Part shown: positions 26,993-34,958 of the stretch, piece by piece
How positions within the stretch are numbered: position 1 is the stretch's first letter
Layout: the number at the start of each line of letters is the position of its first letter
Source: Palleronia marisminoris
Lineage (GTDB): Bacteria; Pseudomonadota; Alphaproteobacteria; Rhodobacterales; Rhodobacteraceae
Assembly (NCBI RefSeq): GCF_900172315.1
Contig: NZ_FWFV01000010.1
Location: 1 to 64,000, forward strand
DNA length: 64,000 bases
Direction of reading: 5' to 3'
The notes under the pieces: generated by a model
What the model saw: only the letters and a program-made list of their open reading frames with translations
What the model was told of the DNA's origin: nothing
The model's database searches: none
Program-made: the position numbers and the translations under genes

Positions 26993-27529
26993 CTAGATGA
27001 ACGGATCGCTTGTCGTCGCGAACGGGTCAGAAGGTGAAGCCGGTGTGTCCAGTGGAGAAGTCTTTTCCCAACAGTCCATCAAGCTATCAATCGCCGCGCT
27101 TGAACCGCTCAGCGAAAAGGTGGCGAGCCTAAATTCATCATCATTGTAAAGAGCAACAGCTCGGCCCCTCTTAAGATCCGATAGAAAATCAACTGTCTTA
27201 GTTGCGTCCGATGGGGTCACAGACACAGATTTTCCACTTGCCGTACCGTCCATGTTCCAACGAGAATAATCAATGTCAATAATGAATGAGACGGGGCGCG
27301 ATTCGATATCCCAATTCGCATCCCAAACATAAATTGTGAAATCGCCGCTAGCAAACGCAGTCAAATCGAAGGTTTGGTTCTGTTGGTTTGTCGTAGTCGC
27401 CTCGCACCAAGTCACATCATCGCTGGACACATATTCGACGACCCATGAGCCCTTCGAAAATATAGTCGTTCTTTCGGCATTGGCAGCTAAAGGGAACGAC
27501 AAGCATAACAGTGAGAGGACTACGCGCAT
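26993..27529 (-). CDS. Secreted hypothetical protein (island cargo)
   Basis: This is a 178-residue protein with a clear Sec signal peptide (MRVVLSLLCLSFPLAANA, cleavage after ANA). The mature part is beta-rich and acidic, with Trp/Tyr-rich strands (WVVEYVSSDDVTWCEATTTN, FTIYVWDANWDIESRPVSF). Two mature cysteines (in DVTWCEA and SLMDCWE) could form a disulfide. No family is recognised. Codon usage is AT-rich and unlike the chromosome. It sits between the two copies of the small Cys/His-rich gene, as if inserted cargo. A periplasmic location is inferred. Confidence 0.65.
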   Translation of the reverse strand: MRVVLSLLCLSFPLAANAERTTIFSKGSWVVEYVSSDDVTWCEATTTNQQNQTFDLTAFASGDFTIYVWDANWDIESRPVSFIIDIDYSRWNMDGTASGKSVSVTPSDATKTVDFLSDLKRGRAVALYNDDEFRLATFSLSGSSAAIDSLMDCWEKTSPLDTPASPSDPFATTSDPFI

Positions 27530-27723
27530 ACCGGCTAGGCTACCATTCCGTTCCGATTCGGCAAGGGGCTTTTAGCTGTTCGATTTTGGGCGGTGGCACG
27601 GACGCTTCGTAGCGGCGGCCTCCGTCCAAAACATAGATGGGCGAAGGACTGCGCTTGCTCTCGTTCCGCCCGCGAGACCCGAAGCGCGAACGTCGACGCG
27701 TCGGCCGGCATCCGGCAGAGGCG

Positions 27724-27999
27724 TCAGAAATATCCCCCGTGTTCCGTCGCATCCCGACACAGAAGCCGCGTGAGGGCGCGTATGGCCTTAGCATCGCGCG
27801 TCCGCAGCCCATGACGGTAGTTGGGGTGGGTAGGTCCGCAGGGTGCACCTCCACCGGCGCCGTGAAGGCGACAGACCCGCCAGCCCTTCTTCGCCGGGCA
27901 TTGGCATGGAAGCCCGGTTCGCTTCGCCGTCGCCGTGCAGCGCGGGGCCGCACGCAGGCGCATGACAGGGTCTATGGGGTTAGGGTCGGTTCTAGTCAT
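27724..27999 (-). CDS. Small Cys/His-rich protein (HGAGGGAP type)
   Basis: This 91-residue protein has a Cys/His-rich core: APRCTATAKRTGLPCQCPAKKGW, then VCRLHGAGGGAPCGPTHPNYRHG. Proteins with CxAxxxxGxPC...CxxHGGxxxGAP are common in phages and integrative elements of alphaproteobacteria and may bind a metal; I know of no proven function. Its start overlaps the stop of the upstream gene by four bases (ATGA), so the two are coupled. A diverged remnant lies at 26811. Confidence 0.7.
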   Translation of the reverse strand: MTRTDPNPIDPVMRLRAAPRCTATAKRTGLPCQCPAKKGWRVCRLHGAGGGAPCGPTHPNYRHGLRTRDAKAIRALTRLLCRDATEHGGYF

Positions 28000-28520
28000 G
28001 CACCACCCCCCGTGTGCGTCACGTCGCCCACAATGGCCTGCCCGCCTTCGTTTACCGTGACCCGCTCCACGCGCACCAGTTGCTGCGCCTTCGCACGGTA
28101 TTTCTTCAACGCCTCCATCTGAGCCAGGAACGTCCTGCTAAGACGCGTCATCGACCGTTCGCAGCTCTCCCTCACCTGATAGCTTGTCTGGTAAGACGCC
28201 TTCTCGGAGAGGCTGGTCATGGCGATGTGAGTAGCCGTCATCTGCGCCACTAACGTCGCCTCCACGCCATCCCTTGGCTCCACTTCTGCAAACATGGCCG
28301 GGGCCAAGGACGCGAAGGTCTCGGCCGCCTTCCCCAATGCGCTAAGAGCGGTGCAGAAGACTAACCGCGCGGCGTCATCTGTCTTGATCCCCATCAGAGG
28401 TTCGAAGCGGAAATCCTGCACCGTTACCACGTCAATTTTTTCGCCGTCGCCGTAACGAATTTTTGGGAACTGGCGCGTCGCTGCCTCCTCGCGGGCCTCT
28501 GTTGTCGGTGTTGATGTCAT
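27996..28520 (-). CDS. Conserved island protein, 174 residues
   Basis: The protein is soluble and helical, with MTATHIAMTSLSEKASYQTSY in the middle and a C-terminal LEKYRAKAQQLVRV-like helix followed by ERVTVNEGGQAIVGDVTHTG. The end pattern (KxQQxVxVExVxVxxGGQAIVG) is one I associate with a family found beside HGAGGGAP-type proteins in mobile elements of alphaproteobacteria. Function unknown; a phage-derived or DNA-packaging role is only a guess. It overlaps the next gene by four bases. Confidence 0.6.
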   Translation of the reverse strand: MTSTPTTEAREEAATRQFPKIRYGDGEKIDVVTVQDFRFEPLMGIKTDDAARLVFCTALSALGKAAETFASLAPAMFAEVEPRDGVEATLVAQMTATHIAMTSLSEKASYQTSYQVRESCERSMTRLSRTFLAQMEALKKYRAKAQQLVRVERVTVNEGGQAIVGDVTHTGGGA

Positions 28521-28550
28521 GGCCGCGTTCCTTCGTATGAGTGGTAAGTA

Positions 28551-29063
28551 TTAGTGTTCCGTTCCAGAACCGTGCCGCCGACTGGATACGGCCCTGACGG
28601 GTTCTGAAATGGAACCAGACTTGTCGATTGGGTTCTCGAACGGAACCACGGCGGCGCCTAACTGGCCCATCCCAGAACCGCGTTCTGTTTTTTTGCCTCG
28701 ATACCGCCGCCAGTCATGGGAGGGTGGTTGGGTTCCTCTGACCTTCTGAACCGGCTTCGTTGTCAGGCGCCATTCATGAGCTTGGCGGTGATACCAATTG
28801 CCTTCCCGCTCCAGTGCCACAAGGCCACGCTCCACTAGTTCGGCATAGGCCCGCTGCACGGTCGCCTTACCCATGCCGAGCGCCTCTGCCGCCTCGGCGA
28901 AGGAAAGTCGCAGCTTGCCGTTGTTGCTGCCGTTGAAGCGCGTGTGCAGTTCGAGGAACAAGCGCACCGCGGCGCCCGACAGGCTGCGCCATGCAGCGCT
29001 CTTGAGCAATCCGTATGGGAGAGGGGCATACTGCCCCTCCCCCTTTTTCTTGGAGCTACCCAT
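28551..29063 (-). CDS. Winged-helix (HTH) DNA-binding protein
   Basis: About 170 residues. After MGSSKKKGEGQYAPLPYGLLKSAAWRSLSG there is a winged helix (AVRLFLELHTRFNGSN, SFAEAAEALGMGKATVQRAYAELVERGLV), followed by a basic, Pro-rich tail. This resembles replication-initiator or repressor-like HTH proteins of plasmids and integrative elements. I take the ATG at 29063, which overlaps the previous stop as ATGGGTAG; an upstream ATG at 29081 is also possible. It probably regulates or replicates the element. Confidence 0.6.
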   Translation of the reverse strand: MGSSKKKGEGQYAPLPYGLLKSAAWRSLSGAAVRLFLELHTRFNGSNNGKLRLSFAEAAEALGMGKATVQRAYAELVERGLVALEREGNWYHRQAHEWRLTTKPVQKVRGTQPPSHDWRRYRGKKTERGSGMGQLGAAVVPFENPIDKSGSISEPVRAVSSRRHGSGTEH

Positions 29064-29391
29064 CAAGACCACCGGTGCCATTGCTGCTGTTGTCGGGATC
29101 GTCGCGGTGCGGCGTCTCCAGTTCCATTACCAGCCCACGCGCCGACGGCGGATAGTCCAGCTTTGCTGGGTCGCATGTCTTCGCCAGATAATAGTGACCG
29201 ATGCGTTCCGGCCCCCGATACTCGGTCAAGATGGGCCAACCGTAGTTAGAGCGGAGCGTGTGGACGATTGCCCCGAGACGCCACCCTCGGACGCCTCGGA
29301 TAACGTCCATGTGGTTGAGCGTGTGCCCCCGCGCCAACGCGCGGCAGGCATAGTAAATTTGGGTAGGATTGCTGAACCAGTGGTCATTCAT
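29056..29391 (-). CDS. Hypothetical island protein, 111 residues
   Basis: Contains a helix-turn-helix-like stretch (IYYACRALARGHTLNHMDVI, RGWRLGAIVHTLRSNYGWPI) and the strand ERIGHYYLAKT, reminiscent of small winged helix-turn-helix proteins of phages. No family is assigned. Its ATG overlaps the upstream stop by four bases, and its own stop overlaps the next start, so it is part of a tight translationally coupled run. Confidence 0.55.
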   Translation of the reverse strand: MNDHWFSNPTQIYYACRALARGHTLNHMDVIRGVRGWRLGAIVHTLRSNYGWPILTEYRGPERIGHYYLAKTCDPAKLDYPPSARGLVMELETPHRDDPDNSSNGTGGLDG

Positions 29392-29575
29392 GGCAGACGC
29401 TCCCCAAGTGGAGCGTCAACGGCTGGATCGAGTTGCTGAGGCGATCCCAATAGAAGCGCGCCTCGGCTGGGCTTGCGTAACACGCGCCGTATGTGACATC
29501 TGTTGCACGTACCACCGTGGCAGTTGATGTCACATGAAAGGCCCTGGCTCCGCGTGCGGTGTTGGGGCTTTTCAT
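29384..29575 (-). CDS. Hypothetical island protein, 63 residues
   Basis: A short protein (MKSPNTARGARAFHVTSTAT...) with two cysteines and no recognised domain. The start at 29575 overlaps the stop of the excisionase-like gene (TAATG); the stop overlaps the start of the 111-aa gene (ATGA). The tight overlaps are the main reason to accept it as real. Confidence 0.5.
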   Translation of the reverse strand: MKSPNTARGARAFHVTSTATVVRATDVTYGACYASPAEARFYWDRLSNSIQPLTLHLGSVCHE

Positions 29576-29808
29576 TATGCGGCCTCCCCGTTCGGGTCGG
29601 TGCGCTGGGCACTGAGATAATCGTTTAGATCGGTACCATGGTACCCAATGCGCCGCCCGATGCGGATAAAGGCGGGTCCGCGGTTGCGGTGTCGCCACTG
29701 AGCTAGCTTCTCTACGCTGCCCAGAACCCGCATCTCTGGGTCTTCTGGGAAGAAAATGCGGTCCTCGTCGAACAACCGTCTCGGGGTTTGTTTCGAGTTC
29801 TCTGCCAT
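29575..29808 (-). CDS. AlpA/excisionase-like DNA-binding protein
   Basis: This 77-residue protein has a MerR-like helix-turn-helix of the AlpA/HTH_17 type: MRVLGSVEKLAQWRHRNRGP followed by AFIRIGRRIGYHGTDLNDYL (about residues 26-66). Such proteins are excisionases or activators of the integrase in P4-like elements. It heads the run of small overlapping genes, and 100 bases of non-coding DNA separate it from the 301-aa gene. Confidence 0.75.
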   Translation of the reverse strand: MAENSKQTPRRLFDEDRIFFPEDPEMRVLGSVEKLAQWRHRNRGPAFIRIGRRIGYHGTDLNDYLSAQRTDPNGEAA

Positions 29809-29909
29809 CGACTAGCCCTTTCTCGGCTTACTGCTGATGGCTGGACGTTAACCGGCATAACGCCGCTGCAAAAATCCGGTTACAACCTCGTAGCGGCAAC
29901 TTATTCGGA

Positions 29910-30815
29910 TTAAGCGCGATGGCTGCGCCGATACCTCTCGAACTCTTCCGAGATCTGCCTGAAATCGCTGATGTTCGCAGATGCCAAGCGGCACATTTGA
30001 CGGTAATTGTACTGCTTCCATGGCAGCAGGCCGAGGCTGATGGCTTCGTTTAACAGTCTGCCTAGCTGCGCCTGCACTTCTAAGAGCAAAGCGATAATTG
30101 GTGATTCACAGTCAGGATTAGCGTCAGTGGGAACCGCCACTCCCATAGGGAAACGTTCACGCTCCAACCCGGCCATGATGTGTCGGAACAATCGCTCGAG
30201 ACTGTGACGCTCCTCCGCCTCTACGTATCGCTCGGAATACGAATTGTTGTATGGCTCATTCCGCTCTTTCATTGCTGAAAAGTACGATAGATAGCGACGG
30301 AACGCCAAATAGTCGAAAAAGTCGTCGAGAGCCGGCTCGAAGTACGGCAGCCCAGCACCCGTCGTCCTATCGATGGCTGCGTCAGGACCATCGCCAACAG
30401 CGTCTGCCAAGCCGTGCGGGGCAAGCAACAAGCTGCGATCAAACTCGCTTAGCTGACTTAGAAGGGCGCTCAAATTTTGGGAGGCACGCTCAATCCGCTC
30501 AACCAAACCTTCAAAGTCGCTCGCCGGCATCGATGTTTCGCCAAGATGGCCAAATTCCCCTTCATTCGCCTCGTCGCGCCCCCAAATCTCGCAAACCCAA
30601 TGCTTAGCAAAGACCTCGACGCTGAACCTCACACCATCTTCTTGGGCCGTCGATAGAGTAACGCCAGTTCGGCGCGAGACGGCGTCAAAATCCAGGAACT
30701 CGGGCATCCTCCCGTCGAGTTGGGCGATCCAGCCCCCTCTGTCCTGATACCCGATCAGTTCTTCCAACCAACCTGGACCTCGACCGCCCTCAACTACCCT
30801 TCTTCGTCTAGCCAT
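29910..30815 (-). CDS. Hypothetical protein translationally coupled to the integrase
   Basis: A soluble 301-residue protein without membrane segments or recognisable motifs. It starts MARRRRVVEGGRGPGWLEEL, has an Asp/Glu-rich middle with FEPALDDFFDYLAFRRYLSY and a C-terminal helical region (LLEVQAQLGRLLNEAISLGL, ISEEFERYRRSHRA). The ATG at 30815 overlaps the integrase stop as ATGGCTAG, so its translation depends on that of the integrase; a further ATG at 30827 is possible. The position directly behind int suggests a core or accessory function of the element rather than random cargo. Confidence 0.65.
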   Translation of the reverse strand: MARRRRVVEGGRGPGWLEELIGYQDRGGWIAQLDGRMPEFLDFDAVSRRTGVTLSTAQEDGVRFSVEVFAKHWVCEIWGRDEANEGEFGHLGETSMPASDFEGLVERIERASQNLSALLSQLSEFDRSLLLAPHGLADAVGDGPDAAIDRTTGAGLPYFEPALDDFFDYLAFRRYLSYFSAMKERNEPYNNSYSERYVEAEERHSLERLFRHIMAGLERERFPMGVAVPTDANPDCESPIIALLLEVQAQLGRLLNEAISLGLLPWKQYNYRQMCRLASANISDFRQISEEFERYRRSHRA

Positions 30816-32004
30816 CGCGGCACCCATTTGCCGCTCGAGTTACCTCGTTCGACCAGCGCCCCATCAGCTCTCGCCGCCGCTCCAGAAGGTCCGACCGCGC
30901 ATAGGCCCGCTCTATCTCCGATCCGAATTGGTGCGCTAGCGCAGCCTCGGCAACCTCCCGCGGGGCGCCCGCCTCCTCCGCCGCCCAATCGCGGAACGTG
31001 CTACGGAAGCCATGCACGGTGTAGTCACCGCGGCCCATGCGCCGCAGAAGCATCAGCATCGACATGTTGGATAAGGGGCGGTGCCGCTTCTGACCTTCGA
31101 AGGCATAGGCTGAAGCCATCGCCGTCATCGGTTCGAGAACGCGCAGCATTTCATCCGTCAGGGGAACCCGATGCTGATCTCCTCCCTTCATCCGCTCCGC
31201 CGGGATCGTCCATAACCGATTTGCGGTGTCCACCTCATCCCATGTCATTCCCAGCGCCTCTGAGGTGCGACAACCGGTCAGAATGGTAAATTGCAGCGCC
31301 TTCGCCGCCGTGGCACTGCGCGCCTCCAGTTCCGCATAGAAGCCCGGAACATCGCGCCACGGCATCGCGTAGTGATGCTCGACCGTGGTCTTCACCTTGG
31401 GCAGGACCCCTCCCTCTTTCACCGCCGTGACCGGGTTCTCGCCGTTTCGGAACCTCCGCGACCGCGCCACATCCAGCACCGTCTTGACCCGCTGCGCCAA
31501 GCGCCGCGCGGTTTCGTGCTTGCTCGTCCAGATGGGAGAAAGGCACATCAGCACCTCGGGCTGCCCGATAGCGTCGACGGGCATCCGACCAATCTTCGGA
31601 AAGGCATAGTCACGCAAGGTGTTCAGCCATTGCTGGCCGTGCTTGGCGTTCTTCCAAGTCGGCATCCGCTCAATATGAACTTGCTGCGCCAGTTCCTCAA
31701 AAGTCGGCACCTCACGCTTGGCACTGAAGCGGGGATTGAGACCCACCTTTGCCATGCGGCGGTATTCTAGCGCCCGATCGCGGGCTTGATTCAGCGTCAC
31801 GACATCGGCGCCCCCCAAACCGAAATCCGTTCGCAGCGGAGCGCCCTTGCGGTTCTTTTGCCCCTTCACCGTCACGCGCACGACCCAACGCCGCGCCCCC
31901 GATGGGTCGACCACCAGATAAAGGCCAGCGCCGTCACCGTGGCGCCCCGGCCCCAGGTTATCCACCAGTCGCTTCGTCAGCTTTCCGTTCAGCACCGCTG
32001 TCAT
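30808..32004 (-). CDS. P4-type tyrosine recombinase / integrase
   Basis: This protein of about 398 residues integrates the island at tRNA-Ser. It has the N-terminal arm-binding domain (DUF4102-like: LTKRLVDNLGPGRHGDGAGL, YLVVDPSGARRWVVRV), the SAM-like core-binding domain, and the catalytic domain with Arg in ILTGCRTSEALGMTW, the HxxR box VHGFRSTFRDWA, and the terminal His/Tyr region ALAHQFGSEIERAYARSD. I chose MTAVLNGKLTKRL (32004) as start; an upstream ATG-like start at 32034 adds ten residues. No lesions are seen, so it may be active. Confidence 0.93.
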   Translation of the reverse strand: MTAVLNGKLTKRLVDNLGPGRHGDGAGLYLVVDPSGARRWVVRVTVKGQKNRKGAPLRTDFGLGGADVVTLNQARDRALEYRRMAKVGLNPRFSAKREVPTFEELAQQVHIERMPTWKNAKHGQQWLNTLRDYAFPKIGRMPVDAIGQPEVLMCLSPIWTSKHETARRLAQRVKTVLDVARSRRFRNGENPVTAVKEGGVLPKVKTTVEHHYAMPWRDVPGFYAELEARSATAAKALQFTILTGCRTSEALGMTWDEVDTANRLWTIPAERMKGGDQHRVPLTDEMLRVLEPMTAMASAYAFEGQKRHRPLSNMSMLMLLRRMGRGDYTVHGFRSTFRDWAAEEAGAPREVAEAALAHQFGSEIERAYARSDLLERRRELMGRWSNEVTRAANGCRDG

Positions 32005-32080
32005 ACCACCCTTTATACCACGCACCGGAAGCATACGGGCGAAATCGAATGAAAGCTACGGAAACCTCGGACAAAGAAAA

Positions 32081-32100
32081 AGCCCCGCGTTAGCGGGGCT
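32081..32100 (-). terminator. Rho-independent terminator behind tRNA-Ser
   Basis: An 8-base stem (AGCCCCGC and GCGGGGCT) with a 4-base loop is followed on the minus strand by TTTTTCTTTG. It lies 47 bases past the tRNA 3' end and most likely terminates tRNA-Ser transcription, protecting or insulating the integrase gene beyond. Confidence 0.8.
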
Positions 32101-32146
32101 CTATGGCATCTGAAGCCATCTTAGGCACGTCAGTGAGAGGTGGCAG

Positions 32147-32170
32147 TGGCGGAGAGGAAGGGATTCGAAC
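32147..32170. other. Likely attachment site in the tRNA-Ser 3' end
   Basis: P4-type integrases recombine at tRNA 3' ends, and this one lies beside its integrase. The core is expected to include the T-loop/acceptor 3' strand. I could not find a second copy on the far side of the island, so the site is inferred from position only. Confidence 0.45.
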
Positions 32171-32236
32171 CCTCGAGACGGTTTCCCGCCTACACACTTT
32201 CCAGGCGTGCGCCTTCGACCACTCGGCCACCTCTCC
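32147..32236 (-). tRNA. tRNA-Ser(GGA)
   Basis: A class II tRNA of 90 bases including encoded CCA. The acceptor stem pairs GGAGAGG with CCTCTCC; the D-arm reads GGCCGAGTGG; the anticodon loop contains CTGGAAA with anticodon GGA; a long variable arm follows (GCGGGAAACCGT region); the T-loop is GGTTCGAATCCC. The 3' end abuts the integrative element and is the likely attachment site. Confidence 0.96.
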
Positions 32237-32306
32237 GCCGGCGGGTGTAGCGAAAGGGTGTGGGGGAGTTCAAGGGCCTACGTGAAGATAGATCCCTTCC
32301 CCCTTC

Positions 32307-33338
32307 TCAAGCGTCCTGGAACACCGCCGGGACACGGCGTTCGGCGGTCTCGGTCAGCCAGTCCGGTGTCGGCAGACTCTTTTCACGCAGGAAGTCCGGG
32401 TTGAAGATCTTCGAGCTGTAGCGCGTGCCGTAGTCGCACAGGACCGTGACGACGGTGTGGCCGGGCCCAAGCTCGCGTGCGAGGCGGATGGCACCGGCGA
32501 CGTTCGTGCCGGTCGAGCCGCCCATGCAGAGCCCCTCGTCCCGCAGGAGATCGAACACCACGGGCAATGCCTCGGCATCCGGGATGCGGTACGAGAAGTC
32601 GGGCGTGAAGCCCTCGAGATTGCCGGTCACGCGACCTTGCCCGATCCCTTCGGTGATCGAGTTCCCCTCGTTCTCTTCGCCGGTGTAGATCTTGTACATG
32701 CCCGAGCCTTCGGGATCCGCCAGACCGATCTTCACGCCGCGGGGCTGCAGCACCTCGGCGACGCCGGCGATCGTTCCGCCCGAGCCGACGGCGCAGATGA
32801 AGCCGTCGATCTTGCCGCCCGTCTGCTCCCAGAGCTCGGGGGCCGTCGTTTCGACGTGGGCGCGGCGGTTGGCGGTGTTGTCGAACTGGTTGGCCCAGAT
32901 CGCGCCGTGCTCGGTGGTCCGGGCAAGCTCTTCGGCGAGGCGGCCCGAGTAGCGGACGTAGTTGTTCGGGTTGCTGTAGGGGACGGCCGGAACCTCGACG
33001 AGTTGCGCACCGGCGAGGCGGATCATGTCCTTCTTTTCCTGGCTCTGCGTCTCGGGGATGACGATCACGGACTTGAAGCCCATCGACGCGCCGACGAGGG
33101 ACAGGCCGATGCCCGTGTTGCCGGCGGTGCCCTCGACGATCGTGCCGCCGGGTTCCAGCAGGCCCTTCTCGACCGCATCGCGGATGATGAACAGAGCGGC
33201 ACGGTCCTTGACGGACTGGCCGGGGTTGAGGAACTCGGCCTTGCCCAGGATCTCGCAGCCCGTCGCCTCGGACGCGCCCTTCAGCCGGATCAGCGGCGTG
33301 TTTCCCACGGCCGCGGCCAAGTCGCTGTGGATCCGCAT
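32307..33338 (-). CDS. cysK: Cysteine synthase (O-acetylserine sulfhydrylase)
   Basis: This 343-residue PLP enzyme makes cysteine from O-acetylserine and sulfide. The PLP lysine is K44 in NPGQSVKDRAA; the substrate loop EGTAGNTGIGL and the phosphate-binding GSGGTIAG are present. It is somewhat longer than CysK of E. coli. It is followed upstream by trgB and trgA in the arrangement described for the Rhodobacter sphaeroides tellurite-resistance locus (trgAB-cysK), so a role in thiol supply during tellurite stress is likely. Confidence 0.9.
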   Translation of the reverse strand: MRIHSDLAAAVGNTPLIRLKGASEATGCEILGKAEFLNPGQSVKDRAALFIIRDAVEKGLLEPGGTIVEGTAGNTGIGLSLVGASMGFKSVIVIPETQSQEKKDMIRLAGAQLVEVPAVPYSNPNNYVRYSGRLAEELARTTEHGAIWANQFDNTANRRAHVETTAPELWEQTGGKIDGFICAVGSGGTIAGVAEVLQPRGVKIGLADPEGSGMYKIYTGEENEGNSITEGIGQGRVTGNLEGFTPDFSYRIPDAEALPVVFDLLRDEGLCMGGSTGTNVAGAIRLARELGPGHTVVTVLCDYGTRYSSKIFNPDFLREKSLPTPDWLTETAERRVPAVFQDA

Positions 33339-33399
33339 CGCTCACCGCCTTTTGTCATTCCGATCAGGTGCCGGAAAGTAGGCTCCTACGGCCGCACCT

Positions 33400-34518
33400 T
33401 CAAGCCGGGTCGAAGGTTCCCCGACGAAGCGCCCGGTCGACCCACAGAAGCGACAGCAGGAGCGGCCCCGTCTGTGCCTCGCCGGTGTCGATCAGGTCGA
33501 GCGCTGCGTCGAGGGTCAGGACGTGGCTGCGGATGTCCTCATGCTCGCCCTCCACGCCAGCCACGGTCTCGCTGCCATCCGGCAGATCCGCGATCCCGAC
33601 ATAGCTGTCGATGAACTCGCTGGTCGCCCCCGGGCCGGAATAGTAGCCGGCGATCCGGTGCATCGCGGCAAGTTCCACCCGCGCCTCCTCGAGCGCCTCG
33701 CGACGGGCGGCGGTTTCGGGCGTCTCGCCGGGATCGATCCGGCCGGCGATGGGTTCCAGGATCCACGGGTACGGGTCGCCGCGCAGGTAGGCGCCATAGC
33801 GAAACTGTTCGACCAGCAGCACGCGGCGGCGCACGGGATCGAAGGGGATGACGGTGACCGCGTCGGACATCCAGAACGCCGCGCGCTCCATCGGGGCGGA
33901 CATGCCGCCCGCGAAAGTCGGGTGCCGCAGCTGTGTTTCGGCCACCGCGAAGAAGTGGTGGTAGGGCACCTGCTGGTCGATCACCTCGACCCGGTCTCGG
34001 TGGATGTCGGCGCGCAGCATGGTCGGAGCGACCTCCCGCCCTGCGCGGATCGTCGAACTCGCACGGGCGCGGAGCGTGCCCATCCGGAAGCGCAGCGCCT
34101 CGGCGTCGATCCGGCCGTGTAGGCCCAGCACCTCTGTCGCGGCCAACCGCGTCATGGGGCCGTGCGCCGCCTGCCAGTCCGCAAGGCTCCACTCGGTGCC
34201 CGAACCCGCGCCACCCGGCGCGCGGTAGACCCGCGCCGTCACCCGTCCCGCGTCGGTTTCGACCTCTGCCTCCGCAGTCTGGAAGTCGAAGCCGTTCTCG
34301 TAGAAATCCATGCGCGCCGCGTGTTCGGAGGGGGGCTGGATCAGCAACCCCTGCGCCGCGTCGCCATCAGAGCGGACGAGGATCGGCCAGTCGCCCTGTG
34401 CCGACCGTTCCACCCGCCAGCCCGGCAGGTGGGCGGGCGTCGCCTCGATTTCGGCGCCCAGCACGATCCTGCGCAGGTCCGGGTCGAGCAGCGTTCCGAA
34501 GAGGAAGATGCGGGTCAT
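33400..34518 (-). CDS. trgB: TrgB-like GGCT-Nudix fusion protein
   Basis: This 372-residue protein joins an N-terminal gamma-glutamylcyclotransferase/AIG2-like domain (FLFGTLLDPDLRRIVLG, residues 1-110) to a C-terminal Nudix hydrolase of the ADP-ribose pyrophosphatase type, with the Nudix box GRIDPGETPETAARREALEE near residues 263-282 and the conserved LLVEQFRYG before it. It matches TrgB of the tellurite-resistance locus in layout and neighbours. Its start overlaps the trgA stop by four bases. The biochemical link to tellurite is not understood. Confidence 0.83.
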   Translation of the reverse strand: MTRIFLFGTLLDPDLRRIVLGAEIEATPAHLPGWRVERSAQGDWPILVRSDGDAAQGLLIQPPSEHAARMDFYENGFDFQTAEAEVETDAGRVTARVYRAPGGAGSGTEWSLADWQAAHGPMTRLAATEVLGLHGRIDAEALRFRMGTLRARASSTIRAGREVAPTMLRADIHRDRVEVIDQQVPYHHFFAVAETQLRHPTFAGGMSAPMERAAFWMSDAVTVIPFDPVRRRVLLVEQFRYGAYLRGDPYPWILEPIAGRIDPGETPETAARREALEEARVELAAMHRIAGYYSGPGATSEFIDSYVGIADLPDGSETVAGVEGEHEDIRSHVLTLDAALDLIDTGEAQTGPLLLSLLWVDRALRRGTFDPA

Positions 34519-34958
34519 TCAGATCGCCTCTCAGCCAGAAGTTCAGCGGAAATCCCGGCGACTAAGCCTCCGCCCAGGGCGCCGAGCAGCGCCCCGGGGA
34601 CCAGATAGAAGAGCCCCATCTCGGTAGCAATCCGGGCGACGTCCACAAGCCCCTCGACCGGGCCCGCATATTGCATCCTCAGCGACCGGCGCAGCATCCC
34701 CAGAAAAGCCCATAAGGCGCAGCTGCCGACGAGCAGCGCGGCCCCGCCCGACAGCCCTGCAGACAGTGCGGCCACCGGCCCCTGCCCCGCAGACGGACCG
34801 ATGAGGACCCAGCCCAGGACCAGGCCCAGCACCGCGTTCACCTCGGCGAACCGACGCGCCACGACGGGCAGGTCGGGTCCCGCGAGGATGACGGCGCTCA
34901 TCCACCAGGCAGCGGCCGCCAGGATCAGCGCCGCGGTGAGCTTAGAGAAGGTCGGCAT
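34515..34958 (-). CDS. trgA: TrgA family membrane protein (tellurite resistance)
   Basis: This 147-residue integral membrane protein has four hydrophobic segments (TFSKLTAALILAAAAWWMSA, VNAVLGLVLGWVLIGP, ALSAGLSGGAALLVGSCALW, LFYLVPGALLGALGGGLVAG). It matches TrgA, a membrane protein needed with TrgB for high tellurite resistance in R. sphaeroides. The ATG at 34958 overlaps the stop of an 87-residue protein upstream (TGATG), and its stop overlaps trgB, so the three are one translational unit. Confidence 0.85.
   Translation of the reverse strand: MPTFSKLTAALILAAAAWWMSAVILAGPDLPVVARRFAEVNAVLGLVLGWVLIGPSAGQGPVAALSAGLSGGAALLVGSCALWAFLGMLRRSLRMQYAGPVEGLVDVARIATEMGLFYLVPGALLGALGGGLVAGISAELLAERRSE

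Larger units (their letters stand above)
25930..32146. mobile_element. Small integrative element (genomic island) next to tRNA-Ser
   Basis: The island is defined on the right by a P4-type integrase gene that starts 143 bases from the 3' end of tRNA-Ser(GGA), the usual layout when such integrases target tRNA 3' ends. All genes from 26303 to 32004 are on the minus strand, most are small and overlapping, and the block 26303-27529 is AT-rich compared with the chromosome. An excisionase-like protein is present. The left end is not defined: I could not find a repeat of the tRNA 3' end there, so 25930 is only an approximate limit set by the change in composition. Confidence 0.6.
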
